Below, piece after piece: positions 37,464-48,340 of a stretch of DNA of 64,000 nt. The stretch is taken from contig CP060754.1 in NCBI GenBank assembly GCA_023205875.1, positions 1,488,001 through 1,552,000 of the forward strand, written 5' to 3'. Numbering within the stretch: position 1 is the stretch's first letter; each line of letters starts with the position of its first letter. Below the pieces are notes generated by a model, which searched no databases, was not told the DNA's origin, and saw only the letters and a list, made by a program, of their open reading frames with translations. Origin of the DNA: Chloropicon primus. Taxonomy: Eukaryota > Chlorophyta > Chloropicophyceae > Chloropicales > Chloropicaceae. The translations under genes and the position numbers were made by a program.

Positions 37464-38305
37464 TATTCGTCGTTGGGCAATTCATGAACAGCGCATATCA
37501 AAACAAGTCACGCCGGAGAGAGACAAAGAGAGAGACAGAGAGACAGAGAGAGAGAGAGAAGGGAGGCGAACGGAGGCCGAAAGTATCCGAGCGACGAAAC
37601 CCCTCTCCTCTCCCTGTGTGTGTGGTCTGAATCCTTTCGGTTCGCTGGCAACGAAGAAGAAGAAGAAGAAGAAAGGGCTTCTCCGTCAGGAAACCAAGCT
37701 TGGTGCGAGGAAAAGAATATGTCGAAGAGGTAAGACTGGAGCGCAAACCTTCGGCGAAACCAGCCAGACATAAAACTCTCGAAACAGTAAATTTCGCAAA
37801 CCTTCGGCTTCACAACGTCCACGGCAGAAAAGGACAAGGAGAATTTGACATAGTTTGCACAAAAACGAAACGAAACGAAAGGACGAGGATCCTTCGTCGG
37901 TCCGTCACGTCCTCGTCGTCGTCGTCCACTCACCTCGTCGGTCTCGACCGTCGCGAACAGAAACCGCCTCTGGAAGCGGCGCCAACCCTCGGAGGATATA
38001 TTTCCGTACGGAAATGTTGCGTGAAGAAACCAAATTAAGGATTTTTGGGATCAGCAGAGGATGTGCCCTGCAGATGCAGACTTTTGTGATCCTGCGACGA
38101 AAACGGCTGACATCACTCCGTGGATGGTGGCGCGTCTCCCGTGACGGAGCAGCAAAGAGACCAACTTTGTGGTCAGGTGCCTCTGCTCCTCTCGGTGACC
38201 TCGGTGGAAGGGCGCCGTGAAGGGAGGGGACTCGTCTGTCTGGTGGATTCGTGGATTGATTGAGGATTTGAGGATTGAGGGTTGAGGGTTGTGATCAGGA
38301 GGAGG
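37464..38305. promoter_or_regulatory. Divergent spacer of VPS39 and the hydrolase gene
   Basis: 842 bp. (GA) runs at about 37520-37558 lie near the VPS39 ATG; AAG repeats at 37652-37670; AACGAAACGAAACGAAAGGACGAGG near 37865; GTCGTCGTCGTC near 37912. Before the hydrolase ATG are three GATTGAGGATTTGAGG-like repeats (about 38250-38295). No convincing gene. Confidence 0.4.
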
Positions 38306-40600
38306 ATGAGGACGGAATCGGTGCTCGCGCAGCATCGCCGAGGCGTTTTGGCGTCGTTGTTCGCCGCCATCGCCCTGTCGTCGCTCGCCGTTGTCGCGCG
38401 AGCCTTGCCGGAGGCATACGCGCAGCAGGGAAATTACCCGGTGACCACGACCGTGCTGACCGTGCCGAGGAGCGAGGGGCTCGGCCTCCCCTTCCAGTGC
38501 ACGGTGTACTACCCGACGAATGCCGGGGCCGGGGGGGGCAAGTGCACCGACGTGGCCTCCTGCTACCTGCAGAGCGTGTCGACCCCCCAGGACGCCCCGG
38601 TGTCCTCGGACGGCAACTTTCCCCTCGTCGCCTTCGGCCTCAACACCTTCATCAGCGGCCAGGAAGTTTACGGGTCCACGATGAGGCACATCGCGTCTCA
38701 CGGCTTCGTGGTCGCCGCGACCAACTCGCGGTTCATCCAGCCGGCCGCTGAGGCGATCGAGATGGTGGACTGCATCCGAGCCCTGCAGAGGCAGCAGAAC
38801 GAGGCTGGGAGCAAGTTCTACCAGAAGCTGAATTTGGGGGTGAAGGTTGGCGTTCTGGGGTACTCCCAGGGCGGAGCGGCGAGCCTGGACACGGCGGCGC
38901 GCCTGGGGGACGACTGCGCTGCCTGCATCACGCAGCACGCCCAGCCCTCCATGATGGCCAGCCAGATCAAGTGCCCCGTCTTCATGCACAGCGGCGACCA
39001 GGATTCCCTCACGGGCATCATGAAGGCGATGATTTGGGGCGGAGTGCGGACGCCCAAGGTGTTCGCCATCATGAGGGGGGCCCACCACCTCACGCCCGTG
39101 CCGCCGTCCCCCTGGGATCCTTGGTCCCTGGCCTGGCTGAGGCTGTACCAGAAGGGCGACATGCAGGCGGGGGACTACATCTGGGGCACGGCCGCGACGG
39201 TGGGCTCGCTCAGGTCCCTCCAGATGTCCGGTGGAATGTCAGAGGTCTTGTTTGATCCGACGGCTCCTTGGTCCAGGCCCTACTCGCAGTACGGCCTTCA
39301 GGTGGGACCAGCGGCGCAAGGCACCTTCAGCGTCCTTCCCACACAAGAGAAGAGCGCTGCTGGTGCTGCGGCACCGGCAAGCGCAGCGGGATCACCGTGG
39401 AATCAACCGGCGGCGGCTCCCCAAATGCAGGCGCCCGGGAGAGGACCGTCGTCGATGCTCGGCATGTTCGCCCCAGGCGGCGGTGGGTCGCCTTCCATGT
39501 TTGGCATGCCTGGCTTGATGGGATCGGGCTCCCCGTCCGCTTCGGGGACCTCGAGTCCGTTCTCTTTCCTGCAGAGCCTGATGGGACGGTACGGCGGATC
39601 CGCCATGCCTTCGATGCAGCCGAGCATGGGGATGGGCAACACTCTCAGCAACACCGCTGGCTCTCTGACCGGGGTCACAAACATCCCCGTCACGGAGCAG
39701 GAGACCATCCACCTGGATGCGGTTCAGACGAAGACCACGGGCAGCTGGAACGATCCGTCCATGTCGGCGCCGGCATTGCAGGAGGATGCCCTCGACGTGG
39801 TCATAGAAGAGCAGCACACTTGGAGCCCGATTCGACGGGTCAGCGCGCCGAAGGGGGGGTCGCAGCAGCGGGACATCCAGAGGAAAATTCACGAAAAGCA
39901 AGTGAAAGCTCTCAGCCAAGACCTTGGTGGCCCGTACTGCGAGACCTCGGAGGATTGCTGCTTCCCAGGATCGTGCAGGCTGACGGTGAGCACGGTGGTG
40001 ACGACAAGCATGTGCTCCCTGCCGGGGGGAGGCCTCGGAAAGCTGGCAAGCGACCCCACGTGCAGGAGGGCGTCGTCCAGCGGCGCGGAGAGGGAAGCCG
40101 TGCCGCCGACGAGCGGGAGCTTTGGATCGCCGGACCAGGTGGGCTCTGGCAGCGTGAATCGATTTGCGCTGGCCCCCAAGGCCGCCTCCACATTCCCACA
40201 GCAATCCACCGAGCTCGGCAATGACCCGCCACGGACCGCGGGGGGCGGCCCTTCCCTCAGCCTCGCAGATTGCAACCCGTCGTCCATGACCCTCAGGCTC
40301 GACGACGCCGCCCCCGGATCGACGGTGGTTGTCATGGGGTCGATATACGTTCCCAAGGCCACCCAAGTGGACCAGCTGGTCCTCCTGAGCAACACCCGGT
40401 GTCCCACAATCGACGTCAACATCAAGATGCCAAAGCAGAGCTTGTCGTCCCAATTTCTCAAGACCAAGGTCGTGCAGCCGCAGAGCCAGAACGGCCTCGT
40501 CGTTTTCGACAACACCGATGGCGATGCCTGCAACGATTACGTGTACCAGGCGGTTGACATGACTAACTGCGTGGCAGGACCCGTCCTCGACCTCCGCTAA
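38306..40600 (+). CDS. Secreted alpha/beta hydrolase (dienelactone-hydrolase/cutinase-like) with a long C-terminal tail
   Basis: 764 residues from the ATG at 38306; a TTG earlier in the same frame is not a likely start. A signal peptide (VLASLFAAIALSSLAVV) precedes an alpha/beta hydrolase domain (~40-300). Nucleophile Ser187 lies in GYSQGG; Asp231 or Asp233 in HSGDQDSL and His260/261 in RGAHHLTP complete a likely triad. The fold resembles chlorophyllase and cutinase/PETase-like esterases, so a lipid or polyester substrate is possible. Residues ~330-480 are low-complexity Met/Pro/Gly/Ser (MFAPGGGGSPSMFGMPG). Then comes a Cys-rich patch (YCETSEDCCFPGSC) and a C-terminal beta-like domain (~650-764) that I cannot name. 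The substrate is unknown. Confidence 0.82.
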   Translation: MRTESVLAQHRRGVLASLFAAIALSSLAVVARALPEAYAQQGNYPVTTTVLTVPRSEGLGLPFQCTVYYPTNAGAGGGKCTDVASCYLQSVSTPQDAPVSSDGNFPLVAFGLNTFISGQEVYGSTMRHIASHGFVVAATNSRFIQPAAEAIEMVDCIRALQRQQNEAGSKFYQKLNLGVKVGVLGYSQGGAASLDTAARLGDDCAACITQHAQPSMMASQIKCPVFMHSGDQDSLTGIMKAMIWGGVRTPKVFAIMRGAHHLTPVPPSPWDPWSLAWLRLYQKGDMQAGDYIWGTAATVGSLRSLQMSGGMSEVLFDPTAPWSRPYSQYGLQVGPAAQGTFSVLPTQEKSAAGAAAPASAAGSPWNQPAAAPQMQAPGRGPSSMLGMFAPGGGGSPSMFGMPGLMGSGSPSASGTSSPFSFLQSLMGRYGGSAMPSMQPSMGMGNTLSNTAGSLTGVTNIPVTEQETIHLDAVQTKTTGSWNDPSMSAPALQEDALDVVIEEQHTWSPIRRVSAPKGGSQQRDIQRKIHEKQVKALSQDLGGPYCETSEDCCFPGSCRLTVSTVVTTSMCSLPGGGLGKLASDPTCRRASSSGAEREAVPPTSGSFGSPDQVGSGSVNRFALAPKAASTFPQQSTELGNDPPRTAGGGPSLSLADCNPSSMTLRLDDAAPGSTVVVMGSIYVPKATQVDQLVLLSNTRCPTIDVNIKMPKQSLSSQFLKTKVVQPQSQNGLVVFDNTDGDACNDYVYQAVDMTNCVAGPVLDLR

Positions 40601-40725
40601 CCCGGTTCCAGATCCCTCCTTTTAATACAACAGCATCCAAAACCTTCCCTTTGATCCCCCTGGCCCTTCCCTTGATCAGAGGAAAGTCTGCAACGAAAGC
40701 ATCTGTCACCTGTGAGGTTCAAATC

Positions 40726-43700
40726 ATGGCACGGCGCTTCCTTGTGTTCCTCCTCGGCCTCCTCGGGTCGATATGCGTGGGGCAAGGGGGAAGGGGAGCC
40801 ACAGGAGCGGGAGCTGGACGCCACGGTGGGGTCCAGTCCGTTTTGGTTGTGTGCGATTTGTATCCTTACGGCTCACCCATCTTCGATGAGCTCGAAGAGA
40901 CTTGGCTCCACCTCGCCAGACACCTTGGTCGCCAGGGGCACAACGTGACGCTCGTGCCGATCGCGGACGCCGCGGTGGACTACGCTGGAAAGTACGTCGT
41001 GTCCTCGCTGGACGCCAAGGTGAAGGCTCTCAAGCTGGTAGTGGACGAGGAGGACAACGGCGACGACGACCTGAACTCCGAGGTGATTTCGGCGAATCTT
41101 ATCGACACTCCAGTGTTTCACAACTTTGCGACGCCTTCGCGAACGATCCACAAGTAAGTGTGCGGTGCCGGCAATGAGACCAATGCGCTTGCTTCCTCGC
41201 TGACAACGCCCTTTCCCTCTCCTCCCAGCGCCTACACGTTGTACACGTTCTTGAAGCAGAGGTGTAGAACTGAGAACGCTGGCCGGGCACCCCCGGGCGG
41301 AGAGTGCGACTTTGATGCCGTCTACTTCACGGACTGGGGGGGGTTGGCATACTACTGTCTCCTGGCGAAAGAGCAGGGCCTCTTCTTCCAAGACGTCAGT
41401 TTCATCGAGGTGCGGAGCGTTGGAACCAGACTCCAGCACGCTGGCCTCCGCGGCGTGGTTCCTACTACGGACCTGCTTGGAAGCATCGATGACCTTCAGA
41501 CGGCTCACATGGAGATCGAAAGCAGTCAGAGGGCAACCGGGGTCCTGTATCCCTCTGATTTCGTCGCGCCCGCCCGCTTCAAGGGTGCTGCCGAGGCCAA
41601 GGCCAAGGCGAAAGGGAGCCTCGACGTGGAGATAGTCTTTGTCGGCTCCTTAACTCAAGCGGACGGGATCGACATGTTTACAAGTGCGGTGGAGAAGCTC
41701 TGCAAGCACATCGTCGCGGAGAAGGCAGAGAGACGCCTTCGTGTGACTTTCTTGGGCCGCAAGCTTTACTTTTCTGGGGAATCTGCGCCCTCGAGAAGAA
41801 AGCAGCTGAGCCGGTCAAAGGTTGAAAACTATTTCGATGAATGGGTGGCTTGGGCGGGGAGCGAGTTCAAGGAGGTGCTGAGCTTGAATCACCACAATGT
41901 TGGCCTCCAGCAGCAAGTGGGCTACTTCAAGCAAAACCCAGGTGCTGTTGCAGTGCTGTGCAACACCGATCTGAAGCAAAACTTCGTCCTGAACGTTCTC
42001 ATGCTGAACGACGTGAATGTACTGGCTCCCGCCGCGAATCCAGGGGCCGGGGACCAATGTCATTTCAAGCCAACTTCCAGCGGATTGCACAGAGCCTTGA
42101 CCAAGATGGTGCATGGCAGTCTCCCGGGACCACAATGCCTGCGTGGCCACGGAAACTCGACCCTTGGGTTTGTCCCTGACAGCGCAGCCCCCAAGTCGCG
42201 AGAGCCATCCGTTCCAGCGGGGGGCAGTGGGGGGGCGCCTCGGGAGGTCGAAGGCAGGGGGGAGATCCTCGTCACCTGCGTGGTCACCCATTACAACAGG
42301 GGCTCCTTCCTCTTGCAAGCGTTGGCATCGCTGCTTGAGCAGACGCACAAGAAGCTGGAGATCATCGTCGTGGACGACGGGTCCACGGACGAGAGCTCGA
42401 TTGACGTTCTCGATTCTCTGGACAGAAAATACAGCGAGAGCTGCGGCAATGACGACGGGGAGGGGCCGTGCGTCAAAGTTGTGAGAATCGAGAACTCTTA
42501 CCTTGGTGGCGCGAGAAATGTTGGCTTGCGCATGGCACAAGGCGACTTTGTGCTCTTCATGGATGACGACAATTACGCGAAACCTTACGAAGTGTCGACG
42601 TTCCTCCAAGCGATGCAGGACACCAAAAGCGACATCGCTGCGTGTGCCAGTGAATACCTGGCGAGCTCCCTGGATCCCCAAGTGGCATTCAACCGCTCGC
42701 TGCACAGGCAGGAGAGGAGCGGACCAAAAGTCCACATCCCACTGGGTCCTTCGGTTGCGAGCGGTTTGTTCTCGAACGTCTATGGCGACGCGAACCTGAT
42801 GCTGAGGAAGGCCACCTGCGCCACATTCTCCTGGCCAGAGGATGACTCGTACGCTGTCCAGGACTGGGAGGTGCTTGCCAGGGAGAGTGCCAGGAACTTG
42901 CGCAAGGTGACTCTGATCCCGGAGCCACTTTTTTACTACAGGACCACATCCACGTCGATGGCCCAGACCGCGAGCTTGTCCCGCATCTCAAAGCACTCGG
43001 ACCAGCTGTACATGCGAGCCTTCATGGAGGAGCTCCCGCTGAACCTGGGGCCTTTGGTTCCCTATGCCGTGGACCTCAAGCTTCAGCTGGAGGAAGTGAG
43101 GAAAGAGCGCAAGGAGCTGGAGAGGAAGAGGAAGATGCTCACCGCAGTGCTGAAGCCCTTGGTTGTGGAGCACTGCAAGTACCAAAAGCGTTTCAACGCC
43201 GACCCATTCAGCAAGAACCTCCTGATGAACTCCAACTTCATGGAGTGGAACCAGCTGGAGGCGTACCAGAGGACGGGCCAGCTGGCGAGACGATGGAACC
43301 GTTACGAGACCGGGTACGCCTTCACCCCCGAAGGAATTGTCGAGTCGAACATCTCGTCCCCAGCCTGCCTGGTGAAGTTGGACAACATCGGGAAAGTTGC
43401 GGGAGCCATGCAGGAAGTCGTCCTGATGCAAAAGGAGCCCAAGCCTTTGCTGCTGCACGGTTGGAGCAAGGCCCTCAACGTGTCGGGTGCCGGGCAGCCG
43501 GCCGACTACTCCCTCTACGCGGACATCACGTTCAGGGACTGGACTCATGCTTGGGGAGAGTACTGCCCCTTTGACCAGGACAAGGAAGGCTGGCAGGAGT
43601 CCTTCGGTGTCATCGACTTCGACAAGCCGATCCACTCCGTTGTGGTTGTGCTGATGTTCCGGTGGAGGACAGGGGCAGCCGCTTTCGACAATGTGTCACT

Positions 43701-43752
43701 CACGAACTTGGGCGATGGGATTTGCGGCTGCAACTTCGATGACCTGGCGTGA
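40726..43752 (+). CDS. Two-module glycosyltransferase (GT4-like + GT2) with a C-terminal carbohydrate-binding-like domain, two exons
   Basis: 983 residues. Exon 1 is 40726-41153, exon 2 41229-43752; the 75-bp intron has GTAAGT..CCAG with CTGAC, and the AA|C join is in phase. A signal peptide (FLVFLLGLLGSICVGQ) is followed by a GT-B-like half (~35-450: LVVCDLYPYGSPIF, DAVYFTDWGGLAYYCLLAKE, EIVFVGSLTQADGIDMF). A GT2 (GT-A) domain starts at ~488: CVVTHYNRGSFLLQALASLL, VVDDGST (~525), LGGARNVGL, FMDDDN, the last being the likely metal-binding DxD motif. The last ~190 residues (NLLMNSNFMEWNQLE, then AAFDNVSLTNLG) look like a galactose-binding sandwich. It probably builds Golgi or surface glycans; substrates are unknown. 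Confidence 0.85.
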
Positions 43753-43950
43753 GTCGAGTCGAGGGGTCTGGAGCCAAAGGGCCAGGGCGCGCTCGGCTGC
43801 CCTCGTCAGAGAGAGAGGAGGACAATGGCACAGGGCTCCATGGACTCCCTCCGTGATGGCGCAGACACCAACGCGTAACGTCGTTTGTATCTAGATTATC
43901 TTTACATCGCATAAGGCTTGGTTTTGCTCTGCCCAAAGCAATCTCCCTCT

Positions 43951-44488
43951 TCACTCTTCCTGCTTGACCTTGACGATGGAAGGGGCCGTCTTGCTTCGTG
44001 TTCTCTTCGACGACGGAGGACGAACTTTGCAGAGCCCGACCTCTTCGAGGTACTCTCTCTTCACAATACATTGTTCTTTGTCGCTCAGCATAAGAGATGC
44101 GTCCGCAAAGATGATCCTCAACGCCTCGTTGTAGTCCGCGATCTCTCTTCTTCTCTGATGACTTGCTGTCGTAACGCTGGGCCTCCTGCACGGCTTCGGC
44201 GTACTCCTCCTCCGTCATCAGGCCGGACTCGAGAGCCTCTCTCAAATCCAAAGCATAGGGAGAAGGAGAACTTGTTGTGTTGTTGGTGTTGTTGTTGTTG
44301 GTGGTGGCGTTGGACTTCTGCTGCTCATTGAGGTTGTCAGCGGTTGATCGATTCAAGTATTCCTTGGCAATGGCATATATTCCCAGGGCATTGCGAACAA
44401 AGCGGGGACTGCGTGAACAAGCAGCACTGACCCTCTTCTGCAATTTCTCATCATCAGTAGAAACAGAACCATGCATACGCCTGAACAC
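43951..44488 (-). pseudogene. 5'-truncated, frameshifted copy of the HARE-HTH gene
   Basis: 538 bp in inverted orientation that match 49723-50262 almost base for base, from the middle of the third HARE-HTH domain (FRRMHGSVSTDDEKL) to the stop codon. The copy lacks the first two and a half domains and any start. It has lost one GA pair in the (GA)n run that encodes SSEKKRE (about 44145-44150), which throws the last ~55 codons out of frame. An AAC is moved within the Asn/Thr run. Homology ends at once upstream and fades within ~25 bp after the stop. A recent, dead segmental copy of a host gene. Confidence 0.93.
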
Positions 44489-44548
44489 TTCCTGATACTA
44501 ATTGTGGATCAAAATTCGATATGAAGCTGCTATGTGAACCTAACAGCT

Positions 44549-46787
44549 CTAATTTATAATTGCAGAGAGTGAGATGGCGTACGCGACGATGCATGCAAAG
44601 GCGAGGCCGCACACCATGAGCACGGGCCCCTTGGGTCATCGAACCTCACGGTCTCCCTTCTGAGGATTTGCATGGTTCTCATCTTGTGCATGTACAGGGC
44701 GTACGCCATGAACGCGATGCCGACGGGGGCGAGGAGGGCGCCAGAGATCTGCGAGGCGTGCATTCTGTGCTCATCACCGGGATTCTTCTTCTTCCCTCCT
44801 CCCACCAAGCCGCCAACCGTGGACCCATCCATCAGGGAGAACGCCATGAAGATCACGATGACGCTGACTTGCAGCCAGCTCAAGAACGTTCTCTCGTTGG
44901 CGAAGAAGGTCTTGGGCTCGATCCTCGTCCTGACGATGGCGGCCGCTCGCGGCGTCATCGTGGTGTCCGACGAGTCATCCGGCTCCTCGGATGCCATCTT
45001 TTTGGAGGAAGACGTCTTCCTTGACAGGGCTTGCGGCATTGGCAGGCACATGATGTGGTACTCATTCGGCCCGTCGCCCTTGGAGACGAAGAGGTTCCTC
45101 ACCTTTTTCCCAAAGGACCTCTTCCTGTCCAGCTTGTCCCCGCCGATGTCCTCGACGACCTCCGGGCCAGCGGGCCTGCCCGTCTTCACGGGAGGCAGGC
45201 CCTTGAAGTCCTTCGGCCCCGCAGGCGCTCTCTGCTGGGGCTGGCCATTCTCGTCGTCAAAGAGCGTGGGGTTGGCCTTCTCCAGGAAGGGGTCTCGCGT
45301 GTCCGCCATCTCCTCAAAGTTGGCCGGGGACATCCCCCCCTTGCCGTCGGGCAGGAACCACCAAGGGGAGTTCCTCAGCTTGCTTGGGTACAGCAAAGCC
45401 ATGCCGTTCTGGAACTTGGAGAACTTGGGCACCGCCACCAGCAGTCCCCCCTCGGTGAGCCTGTTGACCCACTCGGCGGGCTCGTCCTGGAGTTTCACCT
45501 CGAGCACCGTGTAGGGGAAGTTCACGACGTCCTGGGGCGGGAGGGGGGCGGTCATGTCCCTGCACCAGTCGCCCCCCTTCCTCGGGGCGTTCTTCTCCCT
45601 GATCATCTTCAGGTCGGTGTCGATCGAGATCCTCACCGCGTTGCTCGTGGCCTCCTGGAAGGCGGACCTCATGTACTGCGTTCGGACCATCGGGATCTGC
45701 TTCTTGCCCTTCTCCGCCAGAAAGGCCTGGATGCTCGCCAGGAGCTGGCCGTTCTTGTCGCTGCTGGCGACGTTGGGCGGGAGATCCCCCTTGGTGAGGG
45801 CGGCGTGGATGTGCTGCTGCTCCACCGGGCACCTCTCCTTGACGCTCTTGTTCCCGGTCCAGAACTCCCTGTGGACCTTCCTCTCCACGAAGAGGGGGAA
45901 GCCCTTGGACTGGTCCCTCTCGCCGTACCACCTCACCCTCACCAGGGACGCGAAGTCGTGCCTGAGGAGCCTGTTGTGGTACACCTGCAAGTCCGGCGTG
46001 TCGTAGTACACCGAGGAGATCTTTTGCGAGTCCCTCAGCACCTCGTCGCCAGCCGTCGCCATGAAGGACAGGCTGCCCCCTCGGTCTTGCCGCCCTGCTT
46101 CCGGCCGAAGATCAGGAGCGGCAGGTGCTTGATGATCTCGAACTTGACCCTCATCAGGTCCTCCGTCTTCACCCAGTACTTGGTCGTCTTCCTCTGGAAG
46201 GACTCGGGGGGGACCCAGACGGCGTCCCCGCCCTCCTTGTTGTTCTTCACCCTCCTGGCCCTGGCGTACAGGTCACTCAGGAGGACGAGGAACGTCTCCA
46301 GAAGGCCCTCCACCTCCTCGCACTTGGACTCGTACTCGGACATCTCCAGCCTCTTCGGCCTCACGCCGGACTCCCTCAGCACGCCCTCGAACTTGGCCGC
46401 CAGGTTCTGGAAGGCCTCCAGGTTCTGGGACATGAAGAGCCCAAGGGACAGGATCTCCTCGCCGAGCCCGTTGATGCTCGACTCGATGTCCTGGACCCGG
46501 TACAGGCTGATCTTCTGGGCCTTGGGGTCCTTGGCGTCCGTCGGAAGCTCCCCGTGCACCAGGTCGATCCTCATCCAGATGTTCTCCACGCTGGACGACG
46601 CGAACCGGGTCAGCCGCTTGACCTCCGACTCGAAGTCCCGCACGAACGCCTCCCGACTCGCCAAGTCCTTCCGCAAGTTCCCTTGGGCCATCATCTCCTG
46701 GATCTTCGACTTGAACGCGGCGTAACGCACGTAGTTGTGCCGCTCGTTCGGCTTCGCCTTCGCCTCGAACTCCGTCTGGAAACCCAT
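44549..46787 (-). CDS. VTC4: SPX-VTC4 polyphosphate polymerase, interrupted by two one-base gaps in this sequence
   Basis: Vacuolar transporter chaperone catalytic subunit: makes inorganic polyphosphate from ATP and moves it into the vacuole or acidocalcisome. An SPX domain (from the ATG at 46787, ~170 residues) senses inositol pyrophosphates. The tunnel enzyme shows its known residues: TTKYWVK, SLVRVRWYG, FVERKVHREF, ISIDTD, TVLEVKL, KFSKFQ. A DUF202 membrane module follows. The reading frame changes twice. At the G5 run near 46076-46080 the SPX part (46787-46035 frame) and the polymerase part (46062-44554 frame) are one base apart. Near 44629-44633 a GGGGCCC run is also one base short; past it, the other frame reads VLMVCGLAFACIVAYAI, the missing third membrane span, with a stop at 44549. 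Homopolymer read error or a decayed gene; the rest is intact. Confidence 0.88.
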
Positions 46788-47533
46788 GGTGACGGACGGA
46801 TGCGGGCGAAAAGGTCTAGTGGAGTCGAAATTCGGTCCCGCTCGACTCGATCGCGCCCGCGCCCCGCGTAATGCGCGCTGGACAATCGACAGCGATCACC
46901 CAGCCCGAGCGCGCCTCTCGATGTGACGAGAGACAATTTCTTGTCGGGGACGAAAATCATTTCCCTTGGAAATGCGAGAAGAAATTTGAAGAATGTGAAT
47001 ATGGATGGGATGGTGGGACGATCGCAACACATCGCATCACGCATCGCATCGCATCGCATCGCAACACATCGCGATGTGGTGTCCCGTCGTCTCGCGTTGC
47101 GTCGGCCTTCCCCGTCCTCTTTCCAACCCCCGTTGGACTTGGACGTTACGAGTAACGTTCGTTCCCCACGGGGGGGACCGCTCGCTCCCTCCTCTGTGTG
47201 TGTGCAGGGCCTGCCTAGAAGCACGCGTTTTGCGTCTTGTCGAGTGACGAAAATGCGTGCGTGTGTGCGTCGTCTCGCGTCGCGTCGGCCTTCCCCGTCC
47301 GTCGGTCTTCCCCGTCCGTCCGCATCCTTCAAGTCTCTCGCTGTGCCTTCACACGCCAGGACGCGAAACGCATTCACGATACGATCAAAAAGGAAGCGGC
47401 CACCTTCGTTCGTTGACTGAGAAAGGAAGGACAGGATTACCATTGTTACAACAACAACAAACAAGCTTGCGTTATTCGTCTCATCCAACCTCCCCCTCCT
47501 CCTCTCTTCTGTCCTCTTTCGTCGGTGTCGGCA
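46788..47533. promoter_or_regulatory. VTC4 upstream region with direct repeats
   Basis: 746 bp. A CATCG/CATCGCATCG run covers about 47029-47078. A ~32-bp direct repeat (GTCGTCTCGCG..GTCGGCCTTCCCCGTCC) occurs at 47086-47117 and 47269-47300, with a third partial GTCGGTCTTCCCCGTCC after it. ACAACAACAACAA near 47450. A 265-codon minus-strand open frame through this DNA is made of these repeats and is not called. Confidence 0.5.
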
Positions 47534-48340
47534 TCAGGCGGCGAGCTCGCCGCTGTCGGTGATCTTCACCGTCTTGGTGGGCTGCCCGCTCCCGGAGCCG
47601 ACGGCCTCCACCTTGTACAGCACGTCCATGCCCTCCACGACCTCGCCGAAGACGACGTGCTTGCCGTTCAGCCAGCTGGTGGTGACCGTGGTGATGAAGA
47701 ACTGACTTCCGTTGGTGTTCGGACCGGAGTTGGCCATGCTCAGGACTCCTGGACCCGTGTGCTTGAGCTTGAAGTTCTCGTCGTCGAACTTGGCGCCGTA
47801 GATGGACTCCCCGCCCATCCCGTTGAAGTTGGTGAAGTCTCCCCCCTGCACCATGAACTGGGGGATGATCCTGTGGAAGATGGTGTCCTTGTAGCACAGA
47901 GGCTTGCCCTTGGTGCCCTTGCCCTTCTCGCACGTGCAGAGGGCACGGAAGTTCTCCGCGGTCTTTGGAACGACATTGCCGTACAGGCCCATCACGATCC
48001 TTCCCGCCTTGTCTCCGCCGATCTCCACGTCGAAGTACACCTTTTCGAGGAGCAAAAAGCAAACACACAAACACACAAAGCAAAGAGAAAGAGGGGGGGG
48101 CAAAAGTTAGAGAGTGGTCAGAGCAACTCCGGGACGCGCCAGCCTCGTCCGCCTCCTCCTCCTCGTCGTCACCGCCGTGCGCCCTCGAGACACGCTTCTC
48201 CTTACCTTTGTGGTGATCTCCGCCTGGGGTTCTTTGTTGGCCTCCACTTGTTGGACGTCCGCTCCGGTGGAGAGGATCACAAGAAAGAAGAGGAGTCCCA
48301 CCGTGCAGGGGACGAGAACCTTTGCGTTCCTTCTGGCCAT
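47534..48340 (-). CDS. Cyclophilin-type peptidyl-prolyl isomerase, secretory (cyclophilin B-like), two exons
   Basis: Folds secretory proteins by cis-trans isomerisation of prolyl bonds. Exon 1 is 48340-48206 (45 codons), exon 2 48040-47534; 213 residues, phase-0 join; the intron has GTAAGG..AAAG with CTGAC. Exon 1 encodes a signal peptide or anchor ([20 protein letters not shown]). Exon 2 has the full catalytic domain with active-site Arg in [16 protein letters not shown], then [34 protein letters not shown]. There is no KDEL-type end (it closes SGELAA), so ER retention is not proven; secretion or vacuolar lumen is possible. Same-strand neighbour of VTC4, divergent to the HARE-HTH gene. Confidence 0.94.
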
